DNA from: Opitutales bacterium
GTDB taxonomy: Bacteria; Verrucomicrobiota; Verrucomicrobiia; Opitutales; UBA953
Reading direction: 5' to 3'
Length of the DNA stretch: 64,000 nt
Assembly: GCA_030725715.1 (NCBI GenBank)
Contig: JANRFG010000013.1
Coordinates: forward strand, 1-64,000
Made by a program: the position numbers and the translations under genes
Shown here: positions 18,509-27,941 of the stretch, in pieces
How positions within the stretch are numbered: position 1 is the stretch's first letter
Layout of the letters: each line of letters opens with the position of its first letter
Notes under the pieces: generated by a model
What the model was told of the DNA's origin: nothing
The model's input: only the letters and a program-made list of their open reading frames with translations
Databases searched by the model: none

Positions 18509-19429
18509 ATGCGCCTCGCCCTGCTCCTGTTGACCTTGGCGAACGCGCTCGCGGCGGCGGACCTGACCTTGCCACCGCTGACCGACCAAGGACCCCAGCC
18601 GGGCAAGCGCGCGGCCGTCACGGCGCCCGAATACGCCGGCACGAAGGTCCATCACCTGATCGTCCTGCCCGATGACTGGACGCCGGACTGGCAGGCCAAG
18701 GGCAAGCGCTGGCCGGTGATCGCCGAGTATACCGGCAACTATTTCCCCGCCTCCGGTTCGACCGGCGAAGTCGAAGGCGCCGCCCTCGGCTACGGCCTGG
18801 CGCGCGGTCGGGCCATCTGGGTCGTGTTGCCCTACGTCGCCAAGGATCGCACCAAGAACGAGCGCACGTGGTGGGGCGACATCGACGCCACCGTCGGTTA
18901 CGCCAAGGCGAACCTCCCGCGGATCTGCGCGGAGTTCGGCGGCGACCCCAAGAAGGTCGTGCTCTGCGGTTTCTCTCGCGGCGCCATCGGCGTCTCGTTC
19001 CTCGGCCTGCACGACGACGAGGTCGCCCGGCTCTGGTGCGGCCTCTGGGCCCACGATCACTTCGACGGCATGCTGGAATGGAAAGGCCACGCCTGGGGTT
19101 CGCCGCTGGCCCGTTATCGCGAAGAAGCGACGGTCCGCCTGCGCCGGCTCGCCGGACGGCCGCTGCTCGTCACCCAAGCGGGCAGGAGCGCGACGGGCAT
19201 GCCGGCACTCCTGCCGGTGGGCACGGAGACGAAGAAGTTCATCACTGCCATCGCGCCGACGAACGTGGAATTCCTGAACATCGACATGGCCGCGCTCTTC
19301 GGCGGCTTCCCCAACGACTTCGTGAAGCACCCGCACAACGACCGCTGGCCTCTGCGCGACGGACCGGCGACGGAAGCCGCGCGGGCCTGGTTCACGCGCG
19401 CGACGACGGCGGAGCGGCCCGCCAAGTAA
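18509..19429 (+). CDS. Secreted alpha/beta-hydrolase-like protein
   Basis: Signal peptide; nucleophile-elbow-like GFSRGAIG. Confidence 0.65.
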   Translation: MRLALLLLTLANALAAADLTLPPLTDQGPQPGKRAAVTAPEYAGTKVHHLIVLPDDWTPDWQAKGKRWPVIAEYTGNYFPASGSTGEVEGAALGYGLARGRAIWVVLPYVAKDRTKNERTWWGDIDATVGYAKANLPRICAEFGGDPKKVVLCGFSRGAIGVSFLGLHDDEVARLWCGLWAHDHFDGMLEWKGHAWGSPLARYREEATVRLRRLAGRPLLVTQAGRSATGMPALLPVGTETKKFITAIAPTNVEFLNIDMAALFGGFPNDFVKHPHNDRWPLRDGPATEAARAWFTRATTAERPAK

Positions 19430-19437
19430 GCGGGCAC

Positions 19438-19467
19438 AAAAAAGGCCCCGGGGTGAGCCGGGGCCTT
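19438..19467 (-). terminator. Intrinsic terminator of pnp
   Basis: 10-bp perfect stem AAGGCCCCGG/CCGGGGCCTT followed by a T-run on the minus strand, just past the pnp stop. Confidence 0.85.
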
Positions 19468-19488
19468 GTTCGGTGAAGTCAGCCGGGG

Positions 19489-21729
19489 TTAGCCCTGGCC
19501 GCCTTCGCTGTCACCGCCGCGTTCGCGGAAGGGACGGCGTTCGCCACGATCCGGACGGTCGCCACGGGGGCGGTCCATCGGCTTCGGGGCCGGGGTGTAT
19601 TCGCGACCTTCCTTCTCGGCGATGGCGGCGCGGCGCGAGAGGCGCACGCGGCCCTTGTCGTCGATGCCGACGCACTTGACGATGATCTCGTCGCCGAGCT
19701 TGCAGATGTCCTCGACGCGCTCGACGCGGTGGTCGGCGAGTTCGGAGACGTGCACGAGGCCTTCCTGGCCGGGGAGGCATTCGACGAAGGCGCCGAATTC
19801 CTTCACGGAGCGGATGATGCCCTTGTAGGTCTTGTTGATCTCGATCTGGGCCGAGAGGAGGTTGACCTCGTTGACCGCGCGGGCGAGGGACTCGCCGTCG
19901 GTCGCGAAGATCGTGACCCAACCGGAGTCGTCCTGGTCGATGTCGAGCTGGCAGCCGGTGTACTCGGTGATGCGCTTGATGTTCTTGCCGCCCGGGCCGA
20001 TGAGGGCGCCGATCTTGTCCGCCGGGATCTTGATGCGGTGGGTGCGGGGAGCGCAGGACTTCAGCTCGGCGCGGGTGGCCGGCATGGTCTTCGTCATGAT
20101 GTCCAGGATGGCGTCACGGGCGCCCTTGTTCTGGGCGATGGCTTCCTTGGCGATGGCGATCGGCAGGCCGTGGATCTTGAGGTCCAGCTGGAAGGCGGTG
20201 ATGCCTTCGCGGGTGCCGCAGATCTTGAAGTCCATGTCGCCGTAGTGGTCTTCGGCGCCGATGATGTCGGTGAGCACGCGATGCTTCACGATCTTACCGG
20301 CGGCGTCTTCGGTCACGAGACCGCAGGAGATGCCGGCGACCGGGGCCTTGATGGGCACGCCGGCGTCGAGGAGCGCGAGGGTGCCCCCGCAGACGGACGC
20401 CATCGAGGTGGAGCCGTTGGACTCCATGATCTCGGAGACGAGACGGATGGAGTACGGGAAGTCCTGCTCGGACGGGAGGACGGAGAGCAGCGAGCGCTCG
20501 GCGAGGTTGCCGTGGCCGGTCTCGCGGCGGGAGGTCATGCCGAAACGGCCGGTCTCACCCACCGAGAAGGGCGGGAAGTTGTAGTGCAGGAGGAACGAGC
20601 GCTTGCTCGGGCCGCCGGTGATGGCGTCGACTTCCTGGGCGTCCTTGGAGGTGCCGAGGGTGGCGAGGACGAGACCCTGGGTCTCGCCGCGCTGGAAGAG
20701 CGAGGAGCCGTGGACGCGCGGGAGCACGTCGACTTCGCAGGAGATGGCGCGGAGATCCAGCGGCTTGCGGCCGTCGGCGCGTTCGCCGCTCTGGATGATA
20801 GCGTTGCGGTAGACCTTCTCCTGGAGCTTCTCGAAGGCCATCTTGATCTGGCGGGAGTCGAAGACGTCGCCGAGCTCGGCCTTGCAGGCGGCCTTGGCCT
20901 TCTCGACCACGGCCTTCACGGCGTCGCCGCGTTCCTTCTTGGAGGCGAGGAAGATCGCCTTCTTGAGCTGGTCGCCTTCGCCGGCGACGCGCTCGCAGAT
21001 GGCGAGGGCCTTCGGCTCGCAGACGACGAGCGGGAAGACGCGCTTGGTCTTGGAGTACATCGCGGCGAGCTTGCGCTGGGCGGCGATGATCGGCTGGATG
21101 GCCTTCTGGGCGTATTCGAGGGCGGCGATGAAGTCGGCTTCCGGCAGCTGGTCGGCCGAACCTTCGATCATCATCATGTCGTTCTCGTTGCCGACGTAGA
21201 TGAGGTCCAGGTCGGACTCATACTGCTGTTCGTGGGTCGGGTTGACGACGAACTGGCCGGCGACGCGACCGAGGCGGATGCCGGCGATCGGGCCGTTCCA
21301 CGGGATGTCGGAGCAGAGGAGAGCGGCGGAGGCGCCGTTCACCATGAGCACGTCGGAGTCGTTGATCTGGTCGGCCGAGAGGAGGAGGCCGATCACCTGG
21401 ACTTCGTTGAGGAAGCCTTCGGGGAAGAGCGGGCGGAGGGGACGGTCGCAGAGGCGCGAGGTCAGGATCTCCTTGTCGGAAGGCTTGCCTTCGCGGCGGA
21501 AGTAGCTGCCCGGGAATCGGCCGGCCGCCGCGAACTTCTCGCGGTAGTCGACGGTCAGGGGGAAGAAGTCCTGGTCGGGGGAGCGCAGGTCTTCGGCGGC
21601 GGTGGCCGACACGAAGAGCGTGGTCTCGCCCTTGCTGATGGTGACCGCGCCGTTGGCGAGGCGGGCGATGGAGCCCGTGTTGATCGTGATGCCGAGTTCT
21701 TCGATGGTCACGGAGTGTTTCTGTTTCAT
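19489..21729 (-). CDS. pnp: Polyribonucleotide nucleotidyltransferase
   Basis: Two RNase PH domains, KH ([15 protein letters not shown]), S1 ([30 protein letters not shown]); downstream of rpsO. Confidence 0.98.
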   Translation of the reverse strand: MKQKHSVTIEELGITINTGSIARLANGAVTISKGETTLFVSATAAEDLRSPDQDFFPLTVDYREKFAAAGRFPGSYFRREGKPSDKEILTSRLCDRPLRPLFPEGFLNEVQVIGLLLSADQINDSDVLMVNGASAALLCSDIPWNGPIAGIRLGRVAGQFVVNPTHEQQYESDLDLIYVGNENDMMMIEGSADQLPEADFIAALEYAQKAIQPIIAAQRKLAAMYSKTKRVFPLVVCEPKALAICERVAGEGDQLKKAIFLASKKERGDAVKAVVEKAKAACKAELGDVFDSRQIKMAFEKLQEKVYRNAIIQSGERADGRKPLDLRAISCEVDVLPRVHGSSLFQRGETQGLVLATLGTSKDAQEVDAITGGPSKRSFLLHYNFPPFSVGETGRFGMTSRRETGHGNLAERSLLSVLPSEQDFPYSIRLVSEIMESNGSTSMASVCGGTLALLDAGVPIKAPVAGISCGLVTEDAAGKIVKHRVLTDIIGAEDHYGDMDFKICGTREGITAFQLDLKIHGLPIAIAKEAIAQNKGARDAILDIMTKTMPATRAELKSCAPRTHRIKIPADKIGALIGPGGKNIKRITEYTGCQLDIDQDDSGWVTIFATDGESLARAVNEVNLLSAQIEINKTYKGIIRSVKEFGAFVECLPGQEGLVHVSELADHRVERVEDICKLGDEIIVKCVGIDDKGRVRLSRRAAIAEKEGREYTPAPKPMDRPRGDRPDRGERRPFRERGGDSEGGQG

Positions 21730-21804
21730 GGGTGTTTTATGCTTGGTGCGTTGTGCCGGGCGGGAGTGCCCGGCGGGTTGTGGTTTGGGTGGGTGAAAAG
21801 CGGA

Positions 21805-21826
21805 CGTCCCAGCCTAGGCTGGGACG
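21805..21826. promoter_or_regulatory. Perfect 22-nt palindrome in the rpsO-pnp spacer
   Basis: CGTCCCAGCCTAGGCTGGGACG is its own reverse complement. Confidence 0.7.
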
Positions 21827-21835
21827 CTCGGTGAA

Positions 21836-21861
21836 CAAAAGCGCCCGGAGGCGCCGTTCAC
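21836..21861 (-). terminator. Putative rpsO terminator hairpin
   Basis: Minus strand GTGAACG-GCGCC-TCCG-GGCGC-TTTTGTTCAC: GC stem plus short T-run and flanking GTGAAC/GTTCAC inverted repeat. Confidence 0.55.
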
Positions 21862-22118
21862 TTGCGGAGGTTGAGCTTGGCCAGGAGCGCGTTGTAGCGG
21901 TCCAGGTCGCTCGACTTCAGGTAGGCGAGGAGCTTGCGACGACGATTCGTCAGCATGATCAGGCCGCGACGGGAGTGGAAATCCTTGCGGTGGGTGCGCA
22001 GGTGCTCGGTCAGGTGGGTGACGCGGGCGGTGATCAGCGCGACCTGGACTTCCGGAGAACCGGTGTCCTTGGCGTCCTGCTGGTGCTTCTTGATGACTTC
22101 AGACTTATTGACCGACAT
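21858..22118 (-). CDS. rpsO: 30S ribosomal protein S15
   Basis: [48 protein letters not shown]. Confidence 0.98.
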   Translation of the reverse strand: MSVNKSEVIKKHQQDAKDTGSPEVQVALITARVTHLTEHLRTHRKDFHSRRGLIMLTNRRRKLLAYLKSSDLDRYNALLAKLNLRK

Positions 22119-22354
22119 GGTGGTGGTTAGTTTTGGGTTGAGGATGGCCGACTTGGGAGAAATTCCCGAAAGCCCCGCCGTTTGGCCGGACTCTCCGTCT
22201 GGAACAGGCTTGCGCCCGCCGACCAGCGTGAGAAGGGCTCCGCCCCTCTCCCTAACGAAGTTGACCCATGGAAATGACCATCCCCCACCCCCTTAGCAAG
22301 AAGGAACTACCCCTCCGGGAGGCGGACCATAAAGACCTATTTGCCCGTTTTCGC

Positions 22355-22744
22355 TCAGTTCGGCAGATCCAGCCAATAGACATCTCCATCATTGCGGCGG
22401 ATGGACGGGAAGAACCACCCCCTCGGTTCGGGGATGATTTCCGCCAGGTCGAAGACCCGTACGCTCCGGGGCATCTGGCGGAAGTACAACGTGAACTGGT
22501 GCGGCTGCCCGTCGGGAATATGGTACCAATGCGGATAGAGGGAGATGTTCTCGAAACGGATCATCTCGCTGGTGATCGAGGATGCCTGGTCCAGCAGGAA
22601 CGTGCTTTGCCAGATGCGGACCGACGGCGCGTAATCCGGCGCGCAGCGGATGTGGACGACGATCGGATCTTCCGGTTGGACCTGATCCTGCGTGGCTTCG
22701 ACCGGAAGGGTGCGGACGACGGGCGCGATGAGCGGGGCGGGCAT
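22355..22744 (-). CDS. Hypothetical protein
   Basis: Start probably at MPAPLIAPVV (22744); sensible globular composition (ISLYPHWYHIPDGQPHQFTLYF). Confidence 0.55.
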   Translation of the reverse strand: MPAPLIAPVVRTLPVEATQDQVQPEDPIVVHIRCAPDYAPSVRIWQSTFLLDQASSITSEMIRFENISLYPHWYHIPDGQPHQFTLYFRQMPRSVRVFDLAEIIPEPRGWFFPSIRRNDGDVYWLDLPN

Positions 22745-22837
22745 GGCGTCATCGTGCCGCGGAACTTCCGGCCCGCAAGCGCCAGCCGTGTCATTAGCCC
22801 GTTGACTCCCCTGCCCCGCCTTAGCGTCATAGCGGGC

Positions 22838-23137
22838 ATGGAACCAGGCTCCGAAGACCAACCCCGCCTCACCGGCGCCGAACGCGGCAAGCTGCGCAGC
22901 CTCGCCCAGACGCTCGACCCGAAGGTCTTCGTCGGCAAAGTCGGCGTGAACGCGGGCATCGCCAAGCTCCTGGAGGAAGCCTTCCGTAACGCCGACCTGG
23001 TGAAGGTCCGCTTCACCGCCGAACGCGAGGAGATGGACAAGCAGGCCCAGGAACTCGCCCAGCTCACCGAAAGCGAAGTCATCGGCAGCGTCGGCCGCAC
23101 GGCGACGTTCTTCAAGCTCGGGACGGACATCGAATAA
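22838..23137 (+). CDS. CRS1/YhbY-domain RNA-binding protein
   Basis: LTGAERGKLRSLAQTLDPKVFVGKVGVNAGIAKLLEEAFRNADLVKVRF...VIGSVGRTATFFKLG; start ATG 22838. Confidence 0.88.
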   Translation: MEPGSEDQPRLTGAERGKLRSLAQTLDPKVFVGKVGVNAGIAKLLEEAFRNADLVKVRFTAEREEMDKQAQELAQLTESEVIGSVGRTATFFKLGTDIE

Positions 23138-23140
23138 GCC

Positions 23141-24028
23141 ATGGACGCCTCGCTGTTCCAGTCACGGCACGAGGCATTCATCACGCAGGCGGAAGCTTCG
23201 CTGCGCCGGCTGACGCCGGCCGCGACGGCCCGCCCGGCGCGCCTGCACGGCGCGATGCGCTACTCGCTCGAAGCCGGCGGCAAGCGCCTGCGCCCGGTCC
23301 TCTGCCTGGCGACGGCCGTGGCCTTCGACCCGCAGGCCGACGCCACGCACGCCGCGACGGCGCTGGAGTGCATCCACACCTATTCGCTGATCCATGACGA
23401 CCTGCCGTGCATGGACGACTCCGACCTGCGCCGCGGCCGCCCGTCCTGCCATAAGGCCTTCGACGAAGCCACGGCCCTGCTGGCCGGCGACGCCCTGCAG
23501 CCGCTGGCCTTCGAACTCCTCGCCGTCGGCTACGCCGACCGCCCTGCCCTCGCCACCGCACTCGTGCGCGAACTGGCCGTGACGGCGGGCTCGACGCTGC
23601 TCGTCGGCGGACAGACCGAGGACATGGGCGGACTCGCCGCGGGCGCGACGGACGACCGCCTGCGATTCATCCTGCTCGGCAAGACCGCCGCGATGCTCAG
23701 CGCCTCGTTCGCCATGGGCGCGTTGGTCGGCGGAGCCTCCGCCGCCGACGTCGAACACTGCCGCCTTGCCGGCCGCGCCGCGGGCATCGCCTTCCAGCTG
23801 GTCGACGACCTCCTCGACCTCACCGCCGACGCCGCCCAGCTCGGCAAGCCCGTCGGCGCCGACGCGCAGAACGGCAAGTTCACCTATGCCGGCCTGCACG
23901 GCGTCGAAGCGACGAAGCAGCGCATCGGGCAGCTGACCGCCGAAGCCGTCACGCACATGCAGGCGACGAAGGGCGATACCGCCTTCCTCGTCGAACTGGT
24001 GCGCCGGATGGCGGCGCGCCGCACATGA
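23141..24028 (+). CDS. Polyprenyl (farnesyl/geranyl-type) diphosphate synthase
   Basis: GGKRLRPVL, YSLIHDDLPCMDDSDLRRG, FQLVDDLLDLTADAAQLGKPVGAD. Confidence 0.94.
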   Translation: MDASLFQSRHEAFITQAEASLRRLTPAATARPARLHGAMRYSLEAGGKRLRPVLCLATAVAFDPQADATHAATALECIHTYSLIHDDLPCMDDSDLRRGRPSCHKAFDEATALLAGDALQPLAFELLAVGYADRPALATALVRELAVTAGSTLLVGGQTEDMGGLAAGATDDRLRFILLGKTAAMLSASFAMGALVGGASAADVEHCRLAGRAAGIAFQLVDDLLDLTADAAQLGKPVGADAQNGKFTYAGLHGVEATKQRIGQLTAEAVTHMQATKGDTAFLVELVRRMAARRT

Positions 24029-24433
24029 TCAGTCGTCGAGCCGCCGGCCAGCGGACGGCAGCTGGTCGGACAGGAAACCGTAATAGGTGCCGATCCAGAG
24101 GCGCCAGGCGAACGCGTGGATGAGCGGCGGCACCACGAAGATCGCGCCCACCGCGAGACGCACCGCCCAGTCGCCGCCGACCCAGCCGAGGCGATAGGCG
24201 CCCAGGAGGAGCGGCAAGACCCCGAAGGCGGTGAGTCCGTAGTTCCAGACGATGGCGCCGAGGAAGAAGCCCTCCTTGCGACGTAGGGTCATCCCGCAGC
24301 CCGCGCAATGCGTGGGCGTATCCCAGAGACGCGCGAGCCGACCCGTCCGGTCGTCCGCGGCGCGGATCGGCGCACCACAGTCCGGACAACGCCCGCAGGC
24401 TGATTTCCAGAAGATATCCGCGCGGAAAGCCAT
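24029..24433 (-). CDS. DUF983-like membrane protein
   Basis: CGRCPDCGAPI...CAGCGMTLRRKEGFFLGAIVWNYG with TM helices; start probably at MAFRADIFWKS. Confidence 0.75.
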   Translation of the reverse strand: MAFRADIFWKSACGRCPDCGAPIRAADDRTGRLARLWDTPTHCAGCGMTLRRKEGFFLGAIVWNYGLTAFGVLPLLLGAYRLGWVGGDWAVRLAVGAIFVVPPLIHAFAWRLWIGTYYGFLSDQLPSAGRRLDD

Positions 24434-24470
24434 GTCCGGAGTCTGTCCGCACCGACCCTGGGTGCAAGCC

Positions 24471-24506
24471 AAGCAAAAGGCCGGCTGCCTTTCAGCAGCC
24501 GGCCTT
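24471..24506 (-). terminator. Intrinsic terminator of tsf
   Basis: Perfect 12-bp stem AAGGCCGGCTGC/GCAGCCGGCCTT followed by TTTTGCTT on the minus strand. Confidence 0.8.
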
Positions 24507-24529
24507 GATGAGCCTAGGCTCTTCGCTGA

Positions 24530-25570
24530 TTACTCGGCGGCGGTCTCACCCACCTGGAAGCGGGTGAAGCGGACGATCGAGACTTCTTCACCGACCTTGC
24601 CCTTGGCAGCGGCGATGAGGGCCTGGATCTTCTGCTCGGGATCGCGGAAGTAAGCTTGTTCGAGGAGGCAGGAGTCGGCGAAGAACTTGTCGACGCGGCC
24701 GGAGATGATCTTCTCCATGTTGGAGAGCTGGCCCTTCTTGCGGCCTTCGGCGGCGATGACCTGCTTCTCGCCCACGGCGATACGCTTCTCGAGTTCGGCG
24801 ATGGCTTCGGCGTCGTTGGCGGCCTTCTGCTCGACGAGCTGGCCCTTGTAGTCCTCGACGATGCGCTTGGCTTCGTCGATGGCCTTGTCGGCTTCGGACT
24901 TCGTGAACTCGGCGGCGATCTCGCGTTCCTTGGCGACGACGTCGGCGGAGACGTCTTCGCGGCGGACGAAGCGGGCGTTGTTGGCGACGACCTGCATCGC
25001 GAGCTGGCGGGCCAGTTCGGCGACTTCCGGGTTGGCGGCGGCGGCCTGGGTCTTGAGGCCCAGTTCGAGGAGGACGGCGATCTTGGCGCCGGTGTGCACG
25101 TACGCGGAGACGCGACCCACGCCGGTGGCTTCGAACTTCAGGACGCGGGAGACCTTGAGGTTCTCGCCGATCTTGAGCACCTGATCGTTCAGGTAGTCGT
25201 TCACCTTGCGGGAATTGTCGGCGTGGTAAGGCTGCTCGAGGAGACCCTCGGCGCCGTTGGCGGCGGCCTGGCCCACGAGTTCCTTGGCGAGCGCGATGAA
25301 GGCCTCGTTCTTGGCGACGAAGTCCGTCTCGCAGTTCAGTTCGAGGAGGGTCGCGGCGCGGCCGTCGGCGGAGACGTTGACGGCGAGGATGCCCTCGCTC
25401 GCCTTGCGGTCGGCCTTCTTGTTGCGGGTGGCGACACCCTTGATGCGGAGGATCTCGACGGCCTTCTCCATGTCGCCGGCGGCCTCGGTCAGGGCCTTCT
25501 TGCAATCCATCAGACCCGCGCCGGTACGCTGGCGCAGATCGTTGACCGTCTGGGCGGTGATAGCGGACAT
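24530..25570 (-). CDS. tsf: Elongation factor Ts, with apparent charged helical insertion
   Basis: VNDLRQRTGAGLMDCKKALTEA, LNCETDFVAKNEAF, SGRVDKFFADSCLLEQAYFRDPEQ; downstream of rpsB. Confidence 0.97.
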   Translation of the reverse strand: MSAITAQTVNDLRQRTGAGLMDCKKALTEAAGDMEKAVEILRIKGVATRNKKADRKASEGILAVNVSADGRAATLLELNCETDFVAKNEAFIALAKELVGQAAANGAEGLLEQPYHADNSRKVNDYLNDQVLKIGENLKVSRVLKFEATGVGRVSAYVHTGAKIAVLLELGLKTQAAAANPEVAELARQLAMQVVANNARFVRREDVSADVVAKEREIAAEFTKSEADKAIDEAKRIVEDYKGQLVEQKAANDAEAIAELEKRIAVGEKQVIAAEGRKKGQLSNMEKIISGRVDKFFADSCLLEQAYFRDPEQKIQALIAAAKGKVGEEVSIVRFTRFQVGETAAE

Positions 25571-25577
25571 GGTCGGA

Positions 25578-26432
25578 TTACTTGGACTTGCGGGGAGCCG
25601 GGCGCTTGGCGGGAGCGGCGCCTTCGACGGCTTCCGAACCTTCGTTGGCCTTCAGGAGTTCTTCCGAGATCTGGACCTCAGGCTGGACGGATTCGCCGGC
25701 GTCCTGGCGGGCGACGGGGGTCACGGTCTTGCGGTCCTGGGTCACGGCCTTTCGGCGGGAGAGACCGTTCTGGACGGCCTGGGTGAGGACTTCGACGACC
25801 AGGCGGATGGACTTGGCGGCGTCGTCATTGCCCGGGACGGGGAACTTGAGGAGGGTCGGGTCGGAGTTCGAGTCGCAGAGGCCGATCACGGGGATGCCGA
25901 GACGGACGGCTTCGTTGACGGCGATCTCTTCGAGCTTGGTGTCGACGACGATCATCGCGGACGGGAGTTCGCGGTATTCGAGGAGGCCTTCGAAGTTACG
26001 CATCATGCGCGACATCTCGCGCTTCACGGCAGCGGCTTCCTTCTTGTGCATCTTGGCGAGGGAACCGTCCTGCTCCATGCGGAGGTAGGTGCGATACTTG
26101 TCGAGCGAGCGCTTGATGGTCGCGAAGTTGGTGAGCGTGCCGCCGAGCCAGCGGTTCACGGCGAAGGGCATGCCGGTCGACTTGGCGGCCTGGCGGACGA
26201 CTTCCTGCGCCTGGGGCTTGGTCGCGACGAAGAGCACTTCCTTGCCCTTGGCGGCGGTGTCTTCGATGAAGGCGGCGGCGGCGGCGAGGCACGCGTGCGT
26301 CTTCTCGAGGTCGATGATCGACACGCCGTTGCGGTGGTCGAAGATGTACGGACGGCTGCGGGGATTCCAGCGACGGGTCTGGTGTCCGAAGTGGACGCCG
26401 GCATCGAGGAGGTCTTTGACTGTGATGTTCAT
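25578..26432 (-). CDS. rpsB: 30S ribosomal protein S2
   Basis: LLDAGVHFGHQTRRWNPRSRPYIFDHRNGVSIIDLEKT, RWLGGTLTNFATI. Confidence 0.98.
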   Translation of the reverse strand: MNITVKDLLDAGVHFGHQTRRWNPRSRPYIFDHRNGVSIIDLEKTHACLAAAAAFIEDTAAKGKEVLFVATKPQAQEVVRQAAKSTGMPFAVNRWLGGTLTNFATIKRSLDKYRTYLRMEQDGSLAKMHKKEAAAVKREMSRMMRNFEGLLEYRELPSAMIVVDTKLEEIAVNEAVRLGIPVIGLCDSNSDPTLLKFPVPGNDDAAKSIRLVVEVLTQAVQNGLSRRKAVTQDRKTVTPVARQDAGESVQPEVQISEELLKANEGSEAVEGAAPAKRPAPRKSK

Positions 26433-26660
26433 GGTATTTTTGGGCTCCGTATCCCTTTTCCTGCCGAAGGAGGGGACATTGGATCAGGTAGGACTGACTG
26501 GGTTTTGGGTTTTATGTCCGAGGCGATCGGCGGTCGCTTCAAACGGTGGAAAGTGGGTTCAAACACCCCTGCCCGCCCGGGGCAAGCGGGAAAATCAACC
26601 GAAAGGGGCTCCTTTGGAACTGACACGGGATGCCCGTCTCGGCAGGGTCGGCGCAACGCG

Positions 26661-27941
26661 ATGTCTTGGGCCTACCGGATACTCTTCCCGCTGCTGCTGA
26701 TCCCGGCCCTCCCTTACTACTTCTGGCGGATGCTCCGTCGCGGGGGCTATGGCGCGGGATTCAGCCAAAGGTTCGGCTTCTTCCCCTCCCCCGGCCCGAA
26801 GACCCCCGGAAAACGCCGTTTCTGGCTCCAAGCGGTCTCCGTGGGGGAAATCGAGGCCATCGGCCCCCTGCTCCGCCAGCTGCAGGCCACGGGCGAGGCC
26901 GAGATCATCCTGACCACCACGACGAGCACGGGCTTCCGGCTGGCCAAGGAAAGGTACGCCGACGTGGCCCAAGCCATCGGCATCTTCCCGGCCGACCTCT
27001 GGCCCTGCAGCGCCCTCGCCTGGAGCCGCATCCGCCCGGACGTCGTCATCCTGGTCGAAGGCGAGCTCTGGCCGGAGCACCTCGCCCAGGCGCGCGCCCG
27101 CGCTGTGCCCGCCTATCTCATCAACGGACGCATCTCCGACAAGTCCTTCGCGCGCCACCGTCGCTTCCGGAAGCTTTCCCGTTACGTCCTCGGTCACTTC
27201 CGGCAGATCGCCGCGGGCAGCGAAGAAGATGCGCGCCGTTTCCGCGAACTGGGTTTCGCGACCACGCTGACGGGCAACATCAAGTTCGATGTCGCGAGCG
27301 ATGCGCCGATGTCGGCCGACGAACGCGCGCGACTCCGCGCGGAACTCGGCTTCGGCGCCGACCCGCGCACGGTGGTGCTCCTCGGCTCCTCCACGTGGAA
27401 AGGCGAGGAGGCGCTTCTGCTCCGCTTCGTCCGCGAGTTACGGGGAGCCGACATGGATGTCCGCCTCCTGCTCGTCCCGCGTCATTCGGAACGCCGCGCC
27501 GAAGTCGCCGCGGAAGTCAGCGCCAGCGGCCTCGACTGGCACCAGCGCTCTTCCGGCGGACCGACCGCGCCCGACGGCACCGTCGTCCACCTGGCCGACA
27601 CCACCGGCGAACTGCGCCGCCTCACCCGCGCGGCCGACCTCGCCTTCTGCGGCAAGAGCCTTGCTCCGCACGAAGGCGGCCAGACCCCCATCGAATGCGC
27701 CGCGGCCGGAGTCGCCATCGTCTACGGTCCGCGCATGTCCAATTTCCGCGACATCTGCCGCGGGCTCGAGACGGCCAAGGCGGCGTTCCGGGCGGAAGAT
27801 GCCGACACGTTGGAGGTCAAGATCCTGGCCCTCTGCGCCGACGAGCGCGGACGCCGGGAAATGGGCCGCAACGGCGCCGTCTGGCACCAAAGCAATCGCG
27901 GGGCGACCGAACGGACCCTCGCGCTGCTGCTCGGACGCTGA
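26661..27941 (+). CDS. waaA: 3-deoxy-D-manno-octulosonic acid transferase
   Basis: FWLQAVSVGEIEAIGPLL, LTTTTSTGFRLAKERY, VILVEGELWPEHL, NGRISDKSFARHRRF; start ATG 26661. Confidence 0.92.
   Translation: MSWAYRILFPLLLIPALPYYFWRMLRRGGYGAGFSQRFGFFPSPGPKTPGKRRFWLQAVSVGEIEAIGPLLRQLQATGEAEIILTTTTSTGFRLAKERYADVAQAIGIFPADLWPCSALAWSRIRPDVVILVEGELWPEHLAQARARAVPAYLINGRISDKSFARHRRFRKLSRYVLGHFRQIAAGSEEDARRFRELGFATTLTGNIKFDVASDAPMSADERARLRAELGFGADPRTVVLLGSSTWKGEEALLLRFVRELRGADMDVRLLLVPRHSERRAEVAAEVSASGLDWHQRSSGGPTAPDGTVVHLADTTGELRRLTRAADLAFCGKSLAPHEGGQTPIECAAAGVAIVYGPRMSNFRDICRGLETAKAAFRAEDADTLEVKILALCADERGRREMGRNGAVWHQSNRGATERTLALLLGR

Noticed and set aside
19729-21834. 701-aa plus-strand ORF
   Set aside because: Antisense to pnp, which is certain; no motifs.
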